Below the pieces are notes generated by a model. That model saw only the letters and a list, made by a program, of their open reading frames with translations. It did no database searches and had not been told where the DNA came from. Below, one piece after another: positions 1 through 7,554 of a stretch of 64,000 nt of DNA (position 1 is its first letter; each line of letters opens with the position of its first letter). Source of the DNA: Phycisphaerae bacterium (GTDB lineage: Bacteria; Planctomycetota; Phycisphaerae; UBA1845; Fen-1342); the NCBI GenBank assembly GCA_028277645.1, contig JANQFV010000003.1, positions 186,001-250,000 of the forward strand, given 5' to 3'. The position numbers and the translations under genes are program-made.

Positions 1-1
1 G

Positions 2-463
2 ACCGGACACACCCGCATGGATTCTTGCCTGTTCTGCCACACACAACGACCCGACGTGCCAGAAGACGGGCAGCGGCGGTTCGATCCACTGCTCCGAACC
101 GTGTCGTCCGACCTGTGCCTCAACTGCCATGCGCCACACTGGGATCTTTCGCCCTTGGGACACGTGGATCGACCCGTACCGCCGCACATGCGCGAGTGGA
201 TGCTGATGCGTGAGCTCAGCCTGCAACTCCCTCACGCATCACGCGCAGAGCTACAGCGGCGCGCGCAGCAGAGCACTCGTGACCCCGCCCGACTGCCGCT
301 CGGCGACGGCGCGGTCACTTGCTATACGTGTCACAACCCGCACTACGACGGTCTGTTTCCCGCGAACAGCGAGCTCGGATCGCTCGCGAACAACCCAGCG
401 GACCGGCGCAGCGCACTGCGCACGGATTGGATCGACCTGTGTTCAGAGTGCCACCAGCACTGA
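2..463 (+). CDS. Multiheme cytochrome c, 5'-truncated by window edge
   Basis: The frame is open to the first base of the window, so the true start lies upstream. The 153 visible residues contain four CxxCH heme-binding motifs (CLFCH, CLNCH, CYTCH, CSECH). The residues before the first motif (TGH..., six residues ahead of CLFCH) fit the usual cytochrome layout, so the ATG at 17 is unlikely to be the start. Such proteins carry electrons in the periplasm. The signal peptide cannot be seen. A second, eight-heme cytochrome gene follows 62 bp downstream on the same strand, so the two probably form one unit. Whether the visible part is the C-terminal domain of a longer multiheme protein cannot be decided. 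The family is clear; the electron donor and acceptor are unknown. Confidence 0.8.
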   Translation, partial: TGHTRMDSCLFCHTQRPDVPEDGQRRFDPLLRTVSSDLCLNCHAPHWDLSPLGHVDRPVPPHMREWMLMRELSLQLPHASRAELQRRAQQSTRDPARLPLGDGAVTCYTCHNPHYDGLFPANSELGSLANNPADRRSALRTDWIDLCSECHQH

Positions 464-525
464 AGTTTCGAGAATCTACTCATCCGCGTCTCACGAGCGA
501 CGCCGATGTTCGCGAGGTACTCACG

Positions 526-1833
526 ATGACCGCCCAAGGATGCACTCGCAATCGACCGTTCGGAATCGTCGGTGCTCTAGCGCTCGGCGGTATTCTCGCA
601 ACATCGTTCCTGCTCGGCGGCTGTCCCGATCCAACCGACAACGACAACGGCAGCCTCCCCGTGTTTAACAACACAACTGATCCCACCAACGGTGGCGCGG
701 CGTACATCAAATCAGCAGCGTGCAACGCGTGTCACCCAGACGTCGCGGACAAGATGCAGTTCCACGCGCATGCGTTTGCACTGAATCCGATCCAGGGCAG
801 CGCACCGCAGTATCCCGACATCGCAACGCGGGCCGGCGTGCCCAATCCGCCGGAGGGCAAGACCTGGGCGGATATCGCGTACGTGATTGCCGGCTACCTA
901 CACTGCGCGTACTTTATCGACACGAGTGGCTTCCTGATGACTACCGGCGTGGACGGTGTCGATACCAAATGGGTGCTCGATCTGCCCGCGAACGGCACCA
1001 GTGCACACTTCGAGCCGTTCCTGCCGGATCAGACCGAGCCCAAGCCGTACGATTTTCAGGAGTGCTTCCGCTGCCACACGACCGGCCCCATGCCGCAGGA
1101 TCCTACTGATCCGCGCTCGCAGGACGGGCGCCCGGGAATCCTGGGCACTTGGTCGGAGCCCGGCGTACAGTGCGAAGCGTGTCACGGTCCCGGCTCAAAC
1201 CACGCGCCCAATCCGCAGCGCCGAGATATCTTCGTCGATCCGACGCCTGCAACCTGTGGCCGTTGCCACACTGCCGGCGACGACCCGAACATGATCGTCG
1301 TCACGAACGGCTTCATGAACAGCAATACGCAACGTCCGCAGCTTCTCGCCAGCGGCGGACACAGCAGGTTTAACTGCACGGTGTGCCACGATCCGCACGC
1401 TTCGGTGAACTACGATCGCGAGCGCGGTCTGCGCAACGAATGTACCAATTGCCACGTCGATCAGAACCTGGCCTTCCACCGTGGCTTCACGTTCGTGTGG
1501 GACGACTACGAAGAAGAGCTCGGCTGCGAGAGCTGTCACATGCCACTGGCCGCCAAGAGCACAAGCGAGGCACCGGCGGAGATCGTTGGCGAAGACCCAC
1601 GCATCGCCGACGTGCGGGCCCACATCTTCCGGATCGACACCGAAAATGCACGCTACACGTCGTTCGTCACGGAGGACGGCTCGGCAGTTCGCAAAGACGC
1701 TGACGGACGGGCGGCTCTGACTGCGGATTACGTCTGCCTGCGTTGCCACCACGGTGCGGGCAACGTCTTCGCCCTGACGCCGGAAGGCGCCCTGCGCATC
1801 ATCAGAAACATGCACGAAAACGCGGCCCGTTGA
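526..1833 (+). CDS. Octaheme c-type cytochrome lipoprotein (cytochrome c554-like)
   Basis: The 435-residue product starts with a lipoprotein signal (basic start, hydrophobic segment, then LLGGC near residue 30). It carries eight CxxCH motifs: CNACH, CFRCH, CEACH, CGRCH, CTVCH, CTNCH, CESCH and CLRCH. This spacing resembles the cytochrome c554/multiheme NrfB-like families that move electrons in the periplasm or outer membrane. I chose ATG 526 because it begins the signal sequence and has GAGG about 9 bases upstream; the frame stays open further upstream (to 319) but that stretch overlaps the preceding cytochrome and shows no signal. CxxCH motifs cover most of the chain. The terminal reductase or oxidase partner is not in the window. 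Heme count is read directly; the exact function is inferred only at family level. Confidence 0.85.
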   Translation: MTAQGCTRNRPFGIVGALALGGILATSFLLGGCPDPTDNDNGSLPVFNNTTDPTNGGAAYIKSAACNACHPDVADKMQFHAHAFALNPIQGSAPQYPDIATRAGVPNPPEGKTWADIAYVIAGYLHCAYFIDTSGFLMTTGVDGVDTKWVLDLPANGTSAHFEPFLPDQTEPKPYDFQECFRCHTTGPMPQDPTDPRSQDGRPGILGTWSEPGVQCEACHGPGSNHAPNPQRRDIFVDPTPATCGRCHTAGDDPNMIVVTNGFMNSNTQRPQLLASGGHSRFNCTVCHDPHASVNYDRERGLRNECTNCHVDQNLAFHRGFTFVWDDYEEELGCESCHMPLAAKSTSEAPAEIVGEDPRIADVRAHIFRIDTENARYTSFVTEDGSAVRKDADGRAALTADYVCLRCHHGAGNVFALTPEGALRIIRNMHENAAR

Positions 1834-1908
1834 ATGAAGCACCGCCGCCCTCGGCTGTGGAACTCGGTCGACCATGAGGACGGCCGCGACGGCGAAATCA
1901 AAAGCCCT

Positions 1909-2706
1909 TTACCTCAAGCGCCCTCTCCCCCGCACACGATCCGCTATCCAGAACGGCGAGTACAGCAAAGCAAATATCACCGTCCCTACCCCCACCAGCG
2001 TCAGCAAAGACCACGGCCACGGACCGAAGTAGTCGATCAGTGACGGTCGCTCCGGCGGCCCGCACAGGTACATGTAGTTCGTGTCGAGCGCCCAGTTGAT
2101 CAGCATGACGCACGTCGCCAGCGCGAACGTGACCAGCCAGACGCGCCGCGGCGCCGCCGGTCGCGGGCGCATCCCGAGCCCCAGCGTCAGCATCAGCACC
2201 CCCACCACGATCCCGCCGTGCGAGATGAAATAGCGAATAGTCATGATCGCCGGAAACGGCTCGTTCAGCTCCGGCGTCAGCAGTGCCTGCACGGTCCCGC
2301 CCAGCCCCCAGAAATACGCCAGTTCGTAGCAGCGATACTGCAACTCGCCCGATGCGAGTGGACCGCGCGTCCCGCGCAGACGATCTCGCCGTGTTCCCAC
2401 GCCTAGCAGCGCCACCGCGGTGACGTAGACACCGATGTCGCACAGGTGCAGCGGCAACCCCTCGTCGAGCGTCCAGGTCCCGTGCTGAAGGTGGTAGACC
2501 TGTCCGTAGAGGTGCGCCGCGACCATGATCCCGACGACGCTCCAACAGACGTAGCTACGCCAAACGTGTTCCGCAGCCACACGCGCCGTCACGCGCAGCA
2601 CGACCGAACACGCGGTGGTTACGATGGCGACGGCTGCCAGCGCGGTCAGATGATCGCGTCCAAAGAACTCAAACGTGGGAGCATTGACAGTGGTGGGATC
2701 GACCAT
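1909..2706 (-). CDS. YwaF-like (TIGR02206) integral membrane protein
   Basis: 265 residues with about six or seven hydrophobic segments. It resembles the YwaF/TIGR02206 membrane family: the motif LPLHLCDI near residue 85, a conserved tyrosine-rich segment around YFWGLGG, and LINWALD..YMYLCGPP near the end are typical. No biochemical role is established for this family. The start codon ATG 2706 lacks a clear Shine-Dalgarno sequence. It sits convergent to the octaheme cytochrome gene (75 bp between stops) and about 60 bp downstream of the small FGG-repeat gene on the same strand. Confidence 0.7.
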   Translation of the reverse strand: MVDPTTVNAPTFEFFGRDHLTALAAVAIVTTACSVVLRVTARVAAEHVWRSYVCWSVVGIMVAAHLYGQVYHLQHGTWTLDEGLPLHLCDIGVYVTAVALLGVGTRRDRLRGTRGPLASGELQYRCYELAYFWGLGGTVQALLTPELNEPFPAIMTIRYFISHGGIVVGVLMLTLGLGMRPRPAAPRRVWLVTFALATCVMLINWALDTNYMYLCGPPERPSLIDYFGPWPWSLLTLVGVGTVIFALLYSPFWIADRVRGRGRLR

Positions 2707-2766
2707 GCTGTGCGTAATGGTGGCCGATCAGTGCGACGCAGACAAGCAAGCGTCCCGGTGCTTGCT

Positions 2767-3294
2767 CTAGCCGTCGGCGTTTATCGACAGCACGACGGCC
2801 TGGCGTACAGCAGCCAGCCGCGGGGCGCCAGTCTGCCCGATCGCCAGCATGAGCTGCTCGATGGCGTTTTCCGGAATCGAACCGTTGTGCCGATGCAACG
2901 ACAGCGCCTCGAGCTCGTCGTCTTCGCTGGGCAACTCGTCGGGATCAAACCCACCGAAAATCGTCAGCGATGCCGACGTCGGCTGATACAACCCGCTGTT
3001 AGAGCGAGTCGCCCGGTCCCACTTTTCCCAGGTCAGCGAGTGCCCGTGGAGCGCATCGCGCAGGGCGATGAACTCCTCCGCCAGCGTGGGCCACCTGATG
3101 TTCGTCGCACCAAACATCGTGAAGAAGAAGCACTGCGCCCGTGCGCCCGATTCGTTGTTGTCGTGGCCCCGTTCCGCAAGCTTCCCTGCCAACGGCGGGC
3201 GCCGGATTTCCGAGCCACCGAAGATCGTGAGGTAGACCTTCCGCCCGGAATCGAGCGTGCCGCCCTGACCGCCGAATATGCAGAAGTGGACCAT
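2767..3294 (-). CDS. Small protein with three FGG motifs, function unknown
   Basis: I do not recognise a characterised homologue. The 175-residue product contains the motif (I/M)FG(G/A) four times: CIFGG at residue 4, LTIFGG near 22, FTMFGA near 57 and LTIFGG near 111, the last followed by an acidic linker and a helical tail. The spacing recalls the FGG-type repeats of LiaF C-terminal/DUF1707-like domains, but this is a weak resemblance. The reading frame stays open upstream to 3585; I chose ATG 3294 because it has GAGG five bases upstream and begins just before the first FGG repeat. No signal peptide or membrane segment. It is divergent from gyrA, sharing a 325-bp upstream region. Confidence 0.6.
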   Translation of the reverse strand: MVHFCIFGGQGGTLDSGRKVYLTIFGGSEIRRPPLAGKLAERGHDNNESGARAQCFFFTMFGATNIRWPTLAEEFIALRDALHGHSLTWEKWDRATRSNSGLYQPTSASLTIFGGFDPDELPSEDDELEALSLHRHNGSIPENAIEQLMLAIGQTGAPRLAAVRQAVVLSINADG

Positions 3295-3619
3295 GGCATC
3301 CTCGTGGTGAATCGCAGCGTAACCGCGGAGGAATTCGCCGCGCGGCGCGGGATATTCTGCCCGATCCGAGGGGCCAGCGAAACCGGCCCGCCACGCTGTC
3401 GATCCACGTCGGATCGGGTGACGGTAATCCGGCATGAAATCGCCGACAAATCGTGCCAGGCAAGTAAGTTGCGCGCTATTCCACGGGGCCGTTTCGGGGT
3501 ATAATTCCGTCCGGTATTGTCGCCAACAAAATCGGCAGCCAGCGGGCCGCCGTATCCCGGTATTTGTCTTGAACCGACGCTGCACGCGACCTCTTGAGGA
3601 CCGCGTGCGGGGAGTGACT
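3295..3619. other. Divergent intergenic region upstream of gyrA
   Basis: This gap separates the FGG-repeat gene (minus) from gyrA (plus). It holds a perfect TATAAT at 3500-3505 pointing toward gyrA, a purine-rich Shine-Dalgarno (GGGAG) before the gyrA ATG, and no convincing ORF. No tRNA or terminator was seen. Confidence 0.5.
3479..3505 (+). promoter_or_regulatory. Candidate gyrA promoter
   Basis: A consensus -10 hexamer TATAAT lies at 3500-3505. The best -35 candidate, TTCCAC at 3479-3484, is weak and only 15 bp away. Transcription from here would give a leader of about 110 nt before the gyrA ATG at 3620. The -10 is convincing; the -35 is not. Confidence 0.45.
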
Positions 3620-6247
3620 ATGAGCGACGTGCAGGCACCCGAAAGTCAGAACGTCCCGACCCCGATCGTGCAGGAGATGCAGGAGTCGTACCTGACATAC
3701 GCCATGAGTGTGATCATGGCGCGCGCCCTGCCCGACGTGCGCGACGGTCTGAAGCCTTCGCAACGCCGCATCCTCGTGGCCATGCACGACCTCAACCTGC
3801 GCCCGAATGCGAAGCACCGTAAATGCGCGAAGATCTGCGGCGACACCAGCGGAAACTATCACCCGCACGGTGAAGGCGTCATCTACCCGACGCTGGTGCG
3901 CATGGGCCAGGAGTGGAGCGTCCGTCACCAGCTCGTCGATCCACAGGGCAACTTCGGCTCGATCGACGGCGATCCGCCCGCCGCCATGCGGTACACCGAG
4001 GCGCGCCTGGCCGGCCCGGCGCAGGAGATGCTCGAAGACATCGACAAGGAAACCGTCGACTTCGAGGAAAACTACGACGGCACGACCAAAGAGCCTGTCG
4101 TTCTACCGAGCAAATTTCCCAATCTGCTGGTCAACGGATCAGAAGGCATCGCCGTCGGTATGGCCACGCGTTTGCTTCCACACAATCTCTCCGAGGTGTG
4201 CGACGCCGCGATCGCGCTCATGGACAATCCCGGCATTACCACCGACGAACTGATGCAGCACTTACCCGCTCCGGACTTCCCCACAGGCGGCGTCATATGC
4301 GGTACCGACGGCGTGCGCGACGCGTACGAGACCGGTCGCGGCTCGATCGTCGTACGCGGCAAGATTTCGATCGAAGACACCAAGTCCGGACGCGTACGGC
4401 TGGTTGTGAACGAGATCCCCTACGGCGTATTGCTGCCCACCATCAAAGAGCGCCTGCTCGATGCCATCCAGAACGGCACCATCAAGGGCATCGACGACGT
4501 GCGCGACGAGTCTGGACGCGAGTCGCTCGTCCGGCTCGTCATCGAGCTGAAGAAAGACGCCAACGCCCACGTCATCCGCAACCAGCTTTGGCGCTACACA
4601 CCACTACAGAGCACGCTGCACGCGCTGAACATCGTCCTGGTGAATCGTGCGCCGCAGACGTTGACGCTCAAGCAGCTCATCGAGCAGTTCGCCCAGCATC
4701 GCAAGACGGTCATTCGCCGCCGCACGATGTACCTGCTTCGCAAGGCGCGGCAGCGGGCGCACGTGCTCGAAGGCCTGATCCTGGCGGTGGCCGACATCGA
4801 TGAGATCATTCAGATCATCCGCCATTCTCCGGATGTGGACACGGCACGCGTACGTTTGATGGAGAAAACGTTGCGCCTCAGCGAGCAGGCGACGGTGCGT
4901 CGGCTGCTGCCCGAGGCGTTCGTAGAACGGGCGTCGGGCAGCGATCAGAACCTGACCCGCACCCAGGCGGACGCGATCCTGGCGATGCAATTGCGGCGTC
5001 TGACCGGTCTGGAGATCGAGCAACTCGCCAGGGAGTACAGCGATCTCGTCGAACAAATCGCCGATTTCGAGCTGATTCTGTCCGACGAACGGCGCGTGCT
5101 GGACATCATTTCCGAGGACCTGCGCGAACTCAAGGAAAAGTACGGCCAGCCTCGCCGCACGGAGATCGGTCCGGCAGTCGGTGCGGTGAACATGGAGCAG
5201 CTTATCGCGCGTGAAGACGTCATTGTTTCGCTCTCGCACGAGGGTTACATCAAACGCGTGCCGATCGCGACGTACCGCAGCCAGGGTCGCGGCGGACGCG
5301 GCATTCGTGGCACTGAAAACAAGGACGGTGACTTCATCGAGCACCTGCGCGTGTGCTCCACGCACGACTACCTGCTGTTCTTTACGAATCGCGGCCGCGT
5401 GTACTGGTTGCGCGTCTATGACATTCCCAGCTTGTCACGCACGAGTCGTGGACGCGCGCTGGCGAACGTCATCAGCATGCAGCCGAACGAACGGCACATG
5501 GCCGTGTTGCCGATCAAAGCTTTCGAGGAGAAGTTCGTTTTCTTCGCCACGGAGAAGGGTGTCGTCAAGAAGACGCCCCTGGCGGCATACTCCAATCCAC
5601 GGCCGAGCGGCATTATCGCTATCACGCTCGACCCTGACGACTCGCTGATCAAGGTCGCCCTGACCTCCGGCGAAGACGAGATCGTGCTCGGCACGCACCT
5701 CGGCATGGCTTGCCGTTTCAACGAAGAGAACGTCCGCGCCATGGGCCGCACGGCCCGCGGCGTACGCGGCATCAATCTCAGCCGCGATGACCGCACGGTA
5801 GACATGGTCGTCATCAACCCGGGCATGAGCATCCTGACCGTCTGTGAAAACGGCTACGGCAAACGCACGCCGGTCGAGGAATACCGCCTGACCAATCGCG
5901 GCGGCAAAGGCGTTATCAACATCAAAACCACCGACCGCAACGGCCCCGTGGTCGCGCTGCGGGCCGTAACGGATGATCATTCGCTGATGCTGATCACGGC
6001 GAAGGGGATTCTGATGCGCATGTCGCTGGACCAGCTTCGCGACATCGGCCGCGCTACCCAGGGCGTTCGCCTGATTCGCGTGGACGAGGGCGATCGCGTT
6101 GTCGCCGTCGCCAAGGTCGTAAGCGAAAAAGAGGAGCAAGACGTGAACGCCGCGGCCGACGAAAGTGCGGCGCAGGCGTCCGACTCCGCCCCGCCGGACA
6201 ATGACGTTCAGGCGACGCGTTCGGAAACCGAGGACGAATCCGACTGA
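3620..6247 (+). CDS. gyrA: DNA gyrase subunit A
   Basis: 875 residues, normal for GyrA. This subunit breaks and rejoins DNA during ATP-driven negative supercoiling with GyrB. The N-terminal winged-helix/tower domain includes the catalytic tyrosine in AAMRYTEARL (Tyr125). The C-terminal beta-pinwheel begins after about residue 510 and contains a GyrA-box-like SQGRGGRGIRG near residue 555, which favours gyrase over topoisomerase IV. The tail is acidic and low in complexity. The start ATG 3620 follows GGGAG; the longer upstream frame (to 3434) is poor coding sequence. The quinolone-contact segment reads HPHGEGVIYP, with Gly86 and Pro90 where most bacteria have Ser and Asp/Glu. The last 40 bp overlap, tail to tail, the sugar-transferase gene. 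gyrB is not in the window. Confidence 0.95.
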   Translation: MSDVQAPESQNVPTPIVQEMQESYLTYAMSVIMARALPDVRDGLKPSQRRILVAMHDLNLRPNAKHRKCAKICGDTSGNYHPHGEGVIYPTLVRMGQEWSVRHQLVDPQGNFGSIDGDPPAAMRYTEARLAGPAQEMLEDIDKETVDFEENYDGTTKEPVVLPSKFPNLLVNGSEGIAVGMATRLLPHNLSEVCDAAIALMDNPGITTDELMQHLPAPDFPTGGVICGTDGVRDAYETGRGSIVVRGKISIEDTKSGRVRLVVNEIPYGVLLPTIKERLLDAIQNGTIKGIDDVRDESGRESLVRLVIELKKDANAHVIRNQLWRYTPLQSTLHALNIVLVNRAPQTLTLKQLIEQFAQHRKTVIRRRTMYLLRKARQRAHVLEGLILAVADIDEIIQIIRHSPDVDTARVRLMEKTLRLSEQATVRRLLPEAFVERASGSDQNLTRTQADAILAMQLRRLTGLEIEQLAREYSDLVEQIADFELILSDERRVLDIISEDLRELKEKYGQPRRTEIGPAVGAVNMEQLIAREDVIVSLSHEGYIKRVPIATYRSQGRGGRGIRGTENKDGDFIEHLRVCSTHDYLLFFTNRGRVYWLRVYDIPSLSRTSRGRALANVISMQPNERHMAVLPIKAFEEKFVFFATEKGVVKKTPLAAYSNPRPSGIIAITLDPDDSLIKVALTSGEDEIVLGTHLGMACRFNEENVRAMGRTARGVRGINLSRDDRTVDMVVINPGMSILTVCENGYGKRTPVEEYRLTNRGGKGVINIKTTDRNGPVVALRAVTDDHSLMLITAKGILMRMSLDQLRDIGRATQGVRLIRVDEGDRVVAVAKVVSEKEEQDVNAAADESAAQASDSAPPDNDVQATRSETEDESD

Positions 6248-7356
6248 CCGCTGCGCTGCTGCTTGCTGCGGATCCGATGGAGCAACCAGCGGCGGATTTC
6301 CCGTGCCATGATCCGCAGGTCCATTCCCAGCGAGCGGTGTTTGATATAGTACAGGTCGGCGCACAACTCACGCTCAGCCGCCGCCGCATCACCGACACGA
6401 TACCCTCGACTTTGCGCCCATCCTGTCAGCCCCGGCTGAATGATCTGCCGCAAGCGATAGTGCGGCACCAGTTGCTCCAACTGAGCGGCGACGTCCGCCA
6501 ACTCCGGCCGCGGGCCAACGAGACTCATGTCGCCGGTTAGCACAGCCAATAACCGTTCCCACGTGCCGCCTGCCGGCCCGGAGTCTCCCGTTGCACCGTT
6601 CGATGGGCCCGTTCGTCCACTGCGCACGGTGAACAAGTGGCCACGACAGCCAACATAGGTTGCTGACGTCGGTCTGCACGTCATCGCATTGGTCCGGCGC
6701 AAAGCGAAACGCGCCAGCGCAAGTGGGGCCAACATCATGACGCCGATCGTCGCGACGCACAGGTCGAGCGCACGTTTCACAACATCCCTGCTCAATCGTT
6801 CACGTGCTGTCGTACGCCAACCGGCGTCGCCTAACGCGGTCTGCGGGCTAATCGCGCCGTGCAGGTACTCGTCGCGAAACGACTCAGCGGTGAGTACGTC
6901 GCGACCGGTCCAGGCGCATGCGGCTAGCACATCACCACCGCTGTCTCCCGAAGCCGTGGACTCGCTGACGACTACAAGGTCGACGGCATGACGTACCAGC
7001 GTCTCGCTCAGCGCGCCCACATCGCCAAGGCACGGCACGCTCGTCCGGTCATTAAGCCCGTCAGGCGACCAGATGCGAAGTGTACGGTTCCCTTCGAGAA
7101 CGGCGTGGATGTTCGCGCTTACCAGACGCTCGGGTGCTGCGACTATGCGCACGCGGCCAATCAGGACTGCTCGGTCGCTCGCGGCGCCCGTGATGTGCCT
7201 GGCCAGATCATCCGCCTCGCGCGGCGTACCCACGATCAGTACGCGCCGCCGCCGATCGGGACGGGTACACATAGACCTGCGCCCCCGAGACCACGGTGGA
7301 GAGCCGGAGCCGACGGGATCGTCTATGTTCGGCTGAGCGTTGATGTCGCGTGTCAT
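6208..7356 (-). CDS. Divergent bacterial sugar transferase (phosphoglycosyl transferase-like)
   Basis: About 382 residues. The C-terminal third has hallmarks of the polyprenyl-phosphate sugar transferases that start exopolysaccharide or O-antigen synthesis: VKRALDLCVATIG, GDMSLVGPRPEL, PGLTGWAQSRG and YYIKHRSLGMDLRIM. The N-terminal half resembles a nucleotide-binding sensor region (VLIVGTPREADDLARHI), as in WbaP/WcaJ-type proteins, but without clear membrane helices there. The segment that normally carries the KFRSM and catalytic Asp-Glu pair reads FTVRSGRTGPSNGATGDSG, so key residues appear to be missing. A hydrophobic stretch (IGVMMLAPLALARFAL) sits before the catalytic part. I chose ATG 7356; TTG 7362 and ATG 7272 are alternatives. 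It overlaps the end of gyrA by 40 bp. It may be inactive or act on an unusual substrate. Confidence 0.65.
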   Translation of the reverse strand: MTRDINAQPNIDDPVGSGSPPWSRGRRSMCTRPDRRRRVLIVGTPREADDLARHITGAASDRAVLIGRVRIVAAPERLVSANIHAVLEGNRTLRIWSPDGLNDRTSVPCLGDVGALSETLVRHAVDLVVVSESTASGDSGGDVLAACAWTGRDVLTAESFRDEYLHGAISPQTALGDAGWRTTARERLSRDVVKRALDLCVATIGVMMLAPLALARFALRRTNAMTCRPTSATYVGCRGHLFTVRSGRTGPSNGATGDSGPAGGTWERLLAVLTGDMSLVGPRPELADVAAQLEQLVPHYRLRQIIQPGLTGWAQSRGYRVGDAAAAERELCADLYYIKHRSLGMDLRIMAREIRRWLLHRIRSKQQRSGQSDSSSVSERVA

Positions 7357-7470
7357 CAGCAATCACGGACCGCCGGTCCCAGTGTTTCGGATCGGATAGA
7401 GCGCCATTGATGCTATCGGTCCGCACACGTGCATACGTGAGTTGATCAACGTCGCGCCACCCCAGCGTCC

Positions 7471-7510
7471 CCCAAAAGAAGCAGGCCGGCGGAGTTGTCC
7501 GCCGACCTGC
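7471..7510 (-). terminator. Intrinsic terminator of the 932-residue secreted protein gene
   Basis: A 13-bp stem (7481-7493 with 7498-7510, one G-T pair) has the loop GTTG. Read on the minus strand it is followed by TTCTTTT. It lies 45 bp past the stop of the gene ending at 7555, so it fits a rho-independent terminator. Confidence 0.8.
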
Positions 7511-7554
7511 TGGGATACTTATTCAGTCAGACCGATTGAGGATCGGTCGTTGCC

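Noticed and set aside
2446..3504. 352-residue open frame on the plus strand
   Set aside because: It overlaps the YwaF-like gene and the FGG-repeat gene, both better supported by motifs and ribosome sites.
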